Below, one piece after another: positions 13,938-14,986 of a stretch of 14,986 nucleotides of DNA. Position 1 is the first letter of the stretch, and each line of letters begins with the position of its first letter. The position numbers were made by a program, and so were the translations under genes. The DNA is from Candidatus Zixiibacteriota bacterium (GTDB lineage Bacteria; Zixibacteria; MSB-5A5; RBG-16-43-9), in contig JAOUFL010000025.1 in NCBI GenBank assembly GCA_029858245.1, forward strand, positions 1 to 14,986, given 5' to 3'. A model generated the notes under the pieces. It did not search any database and was not told the DNA's origin. It worked only from the letters and a program-made list of their open reading frames with translations.

Positions 13938-14936
13938 ATGCCAGGAATATGGATTATTGCTGAACATAAAGAAGGAAGGTTTAAAAAGATAACCTTTGAG
14001 CTTTTAAGTCTGGGTAAAAAAATAAAAGAGAAAAATAAAGAAGAAATATGCACCCTGCTTTTAGGCTCGAATATTGAAAACTTGACACCACAATTAGGAC
14101 CTTATGGGGCTGAGAAGGTTTTTCTTTTAGAGGATGAGATATTGAAAGATTACACCAATGAGAGCTACACCAGGTTAATTGTCGATTTAGCCAGAACTCA
14201 TAATCCTTCCATTCTATTAGGAGGAGCAACAGCCCAGGGCAAGGATTTGCTGCCCAGAGTAGCTGCTCGTCTCAATACGGGTTTAGCGTCTGACTGTGTA
14301 AATGTTGAAATACAGGATGATGGTTTATTGAGAATCACCCGTCCGGTTTATGCTGGTAAGGTTTTAATGGAAGTAGTCATTCCCGATTCCAAACCTCAAA
14401 TGGCAGCGGTAAGACCCAATATAGTGGAGGTTTTGCCAAGGGATGATTCTCAAAAAGCTGAGGTTATTAAATGTAAACCCGATATGAGAAAAGACGATTT
14501 GAAGTCACTTCTAAAAGAGGTATTAAAAGGGGAGAGCAAAAAAATAGATATAACTGAGGCTGATATCATAGTGTCGGGAGGCAGGGGAATGAAAGCCAGG
14601 GAAAATTTTAAGATCCTGGAGGAGTTAGCGGATGCCTTTGGAGAGGGAACTGCAGTTGGTGCCTCCAGGGCTGCGGTTGATTCAGATTTCGCCCCGCATG
14701 ATATACAGGTTGGGCAGACCGGAAAGGTGGTTAATCCTACCCTGTATATCGCCTGTGGAATTTCAGGTTCTATCCAGCATTTAGCCGGGATGTCAACTTC
14801 CAAGTATATAGTGGCTATAAACAAGGATCCGGATGCACCTATCTTTCAAAAGGCAGATTACGGAATTGTAGGCGATCTGTTCGAGGTTGTTCCGCTTCTG
14901 ACCGGGGAAGTTAAAAAGCTCAAAGCTGAAGGGTGA
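13938..14936 (+). CDS. etfA: Electron transfer flavoprotein alpha subunit
   Basis: FAD-binding partner of EtfB, 332 residues, full length. The N-terminal domain (about 1-190) is EtfB-like, with LGGATAQGKDLLPRVAARL (94-112). The C-terminal FAD domain contains SGGRGMK (213-219), GASRAAVDSDF (241-251) with the flavin-contacting Arg243, QVGQTGK (257-263), LYIACGISGSIQHLAG (269-284), INKDPDAPIF (294-303) and ADYGIVGD (306-313). All are standard EtfA motifs. ATG follows AAAGGAGAG at normal spacing. It is co-transcribed with etfB and with the gene starting one base after its stop. Confidence 0.96.
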   Translation: MPGIWIIAEHKEGRFKKITFELLSLGKKIKEKNKEEICTLLLGSNIENLTPQLGPYGAEKVFLLEDEILKDYTNESYTRLIVDLARTHNPSILLGGATAQGKDLLPRVAARLNTGLASDCVNVEIQDDGLLRITRPVYAGKVLMEVVIPDSKPQMAAVRPNIVEVLPRDDSQKAEVIKCKPDMRKDDLKSLLKEVLKGESKKIDITEADIIVSGGRGMKARENFKILEELADAFGEGTAVGASRAAVDSDFAPHDIQVGQTGKVVNPTLYIACGISGSIQHLAGMSTSKYIVAINKDPDAPIFQKADYGIVGDLFEVVPLLTGEVKKLKAEG

Positions 14937-14937
14937 T

Positions 14938-14986
14938 ATGGAAGTAACCAGAGAAATTTTCTGGAACGTTCAGGGGGTCAGACTTA
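14938..14986 (+). CDS. N-terminus of probable ETF-linked membrane Fe-S oxidoreductase, truncated by the window
   Basis: ATG at 14938 comes one base after the etfA stop, with AAGGG just before. Sixteen codons read MEVTREIFWNVQGVRL before the edge. This short start resembles (Fe-S)-binding proteins with a nitrate-reductase-gamma-like membrane domain and CCG (DUF224) domains, which often follow etfBA and pass ETF electrons to quinones. The call rests on 16 residues and the gene order, so it is an inference. Confidence 0.6.
   Translation, partial: MEVTREIFWNVQGVRL

Overview
The window is a piece of a bacterial chromosome, AT-rich by eye, from a Gram-negative (diderm) organism. The diderm call rests on a Wzi-type outer-membrane barrel, two lipoprotein signals, a PEP-CTERM sorting tail and a periplasmic PAP2 phosphatase. 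SpoVG beside ispE, prs and a CTC-type bL25 is an old neighbourhood found in Firmicutes and in several deltaproteobacterial and candidate-phylum lineages. I would guess an uncultured candidate-phylum bacterium and cannot name the phylum. Non-ATG starts (TTG, GTG, probably CTG) behind good Shine-Dalgarno (SD) sequences are common.

Layout. Bases 2-151 (+) are the last 49 codons of a PEP-CTERM surface protein, followed by a hairpin terminator shared with convergent genes. From 12789 down to 275 every gene is on the minus strand. In transcription order these are: a nucleotide-sugar dehydrogenase (WecC/WbpA type), a Wzi-like barrel, ispE, spoVG, tRNA-Gln(TTG), a PAP2 phosphatase, an NTF2-like lipoprotein, prs, rplY, then the dTDP-rhamnose set rfbA-rfbC-like-rfbB-rfbD, a second lipoprotein and a small HEPN-like protein. 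A near-consensus sigma-70 promoter stands before the dehydrogenase. Divergent from it, on the plus strand, are etfB, etfA and the first 16 codons of what looks like the membrane Fe-S partner of this ETF.

How it fits together. The housekeeping core (isoprenoid precursor synthesis, PRPP synthesis, ribosomal protein, tRNA) is embedded between surface-polysaccharide genes: a UDP-sugar dehydrogenase and Wzi on one side and dTDP-rhamnose synthesis on the other. The PEP-CTERM protein suits an exopolysaccharide-producing cell. The ETF genes would feed electrons from flavin dehydrogenases to the quinone pool.

Most notable are: (1) a diverged 15-codon second copy of the 3' end of rfbD just behind the intact gene, abutting a palindromic element, which looks like a scar of allele replacement; (2) a short RmlC-like cupin that seems to keep the catalytic histidines but lose the catalytic tyrosine and lysine; (3) an unannotated small protein with an R-x4-H HEPN-like motif; (4) a probable CTG start for the Wzi-like gene. 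I saw no CRISPR array, transposase, integrase or clear defence island.
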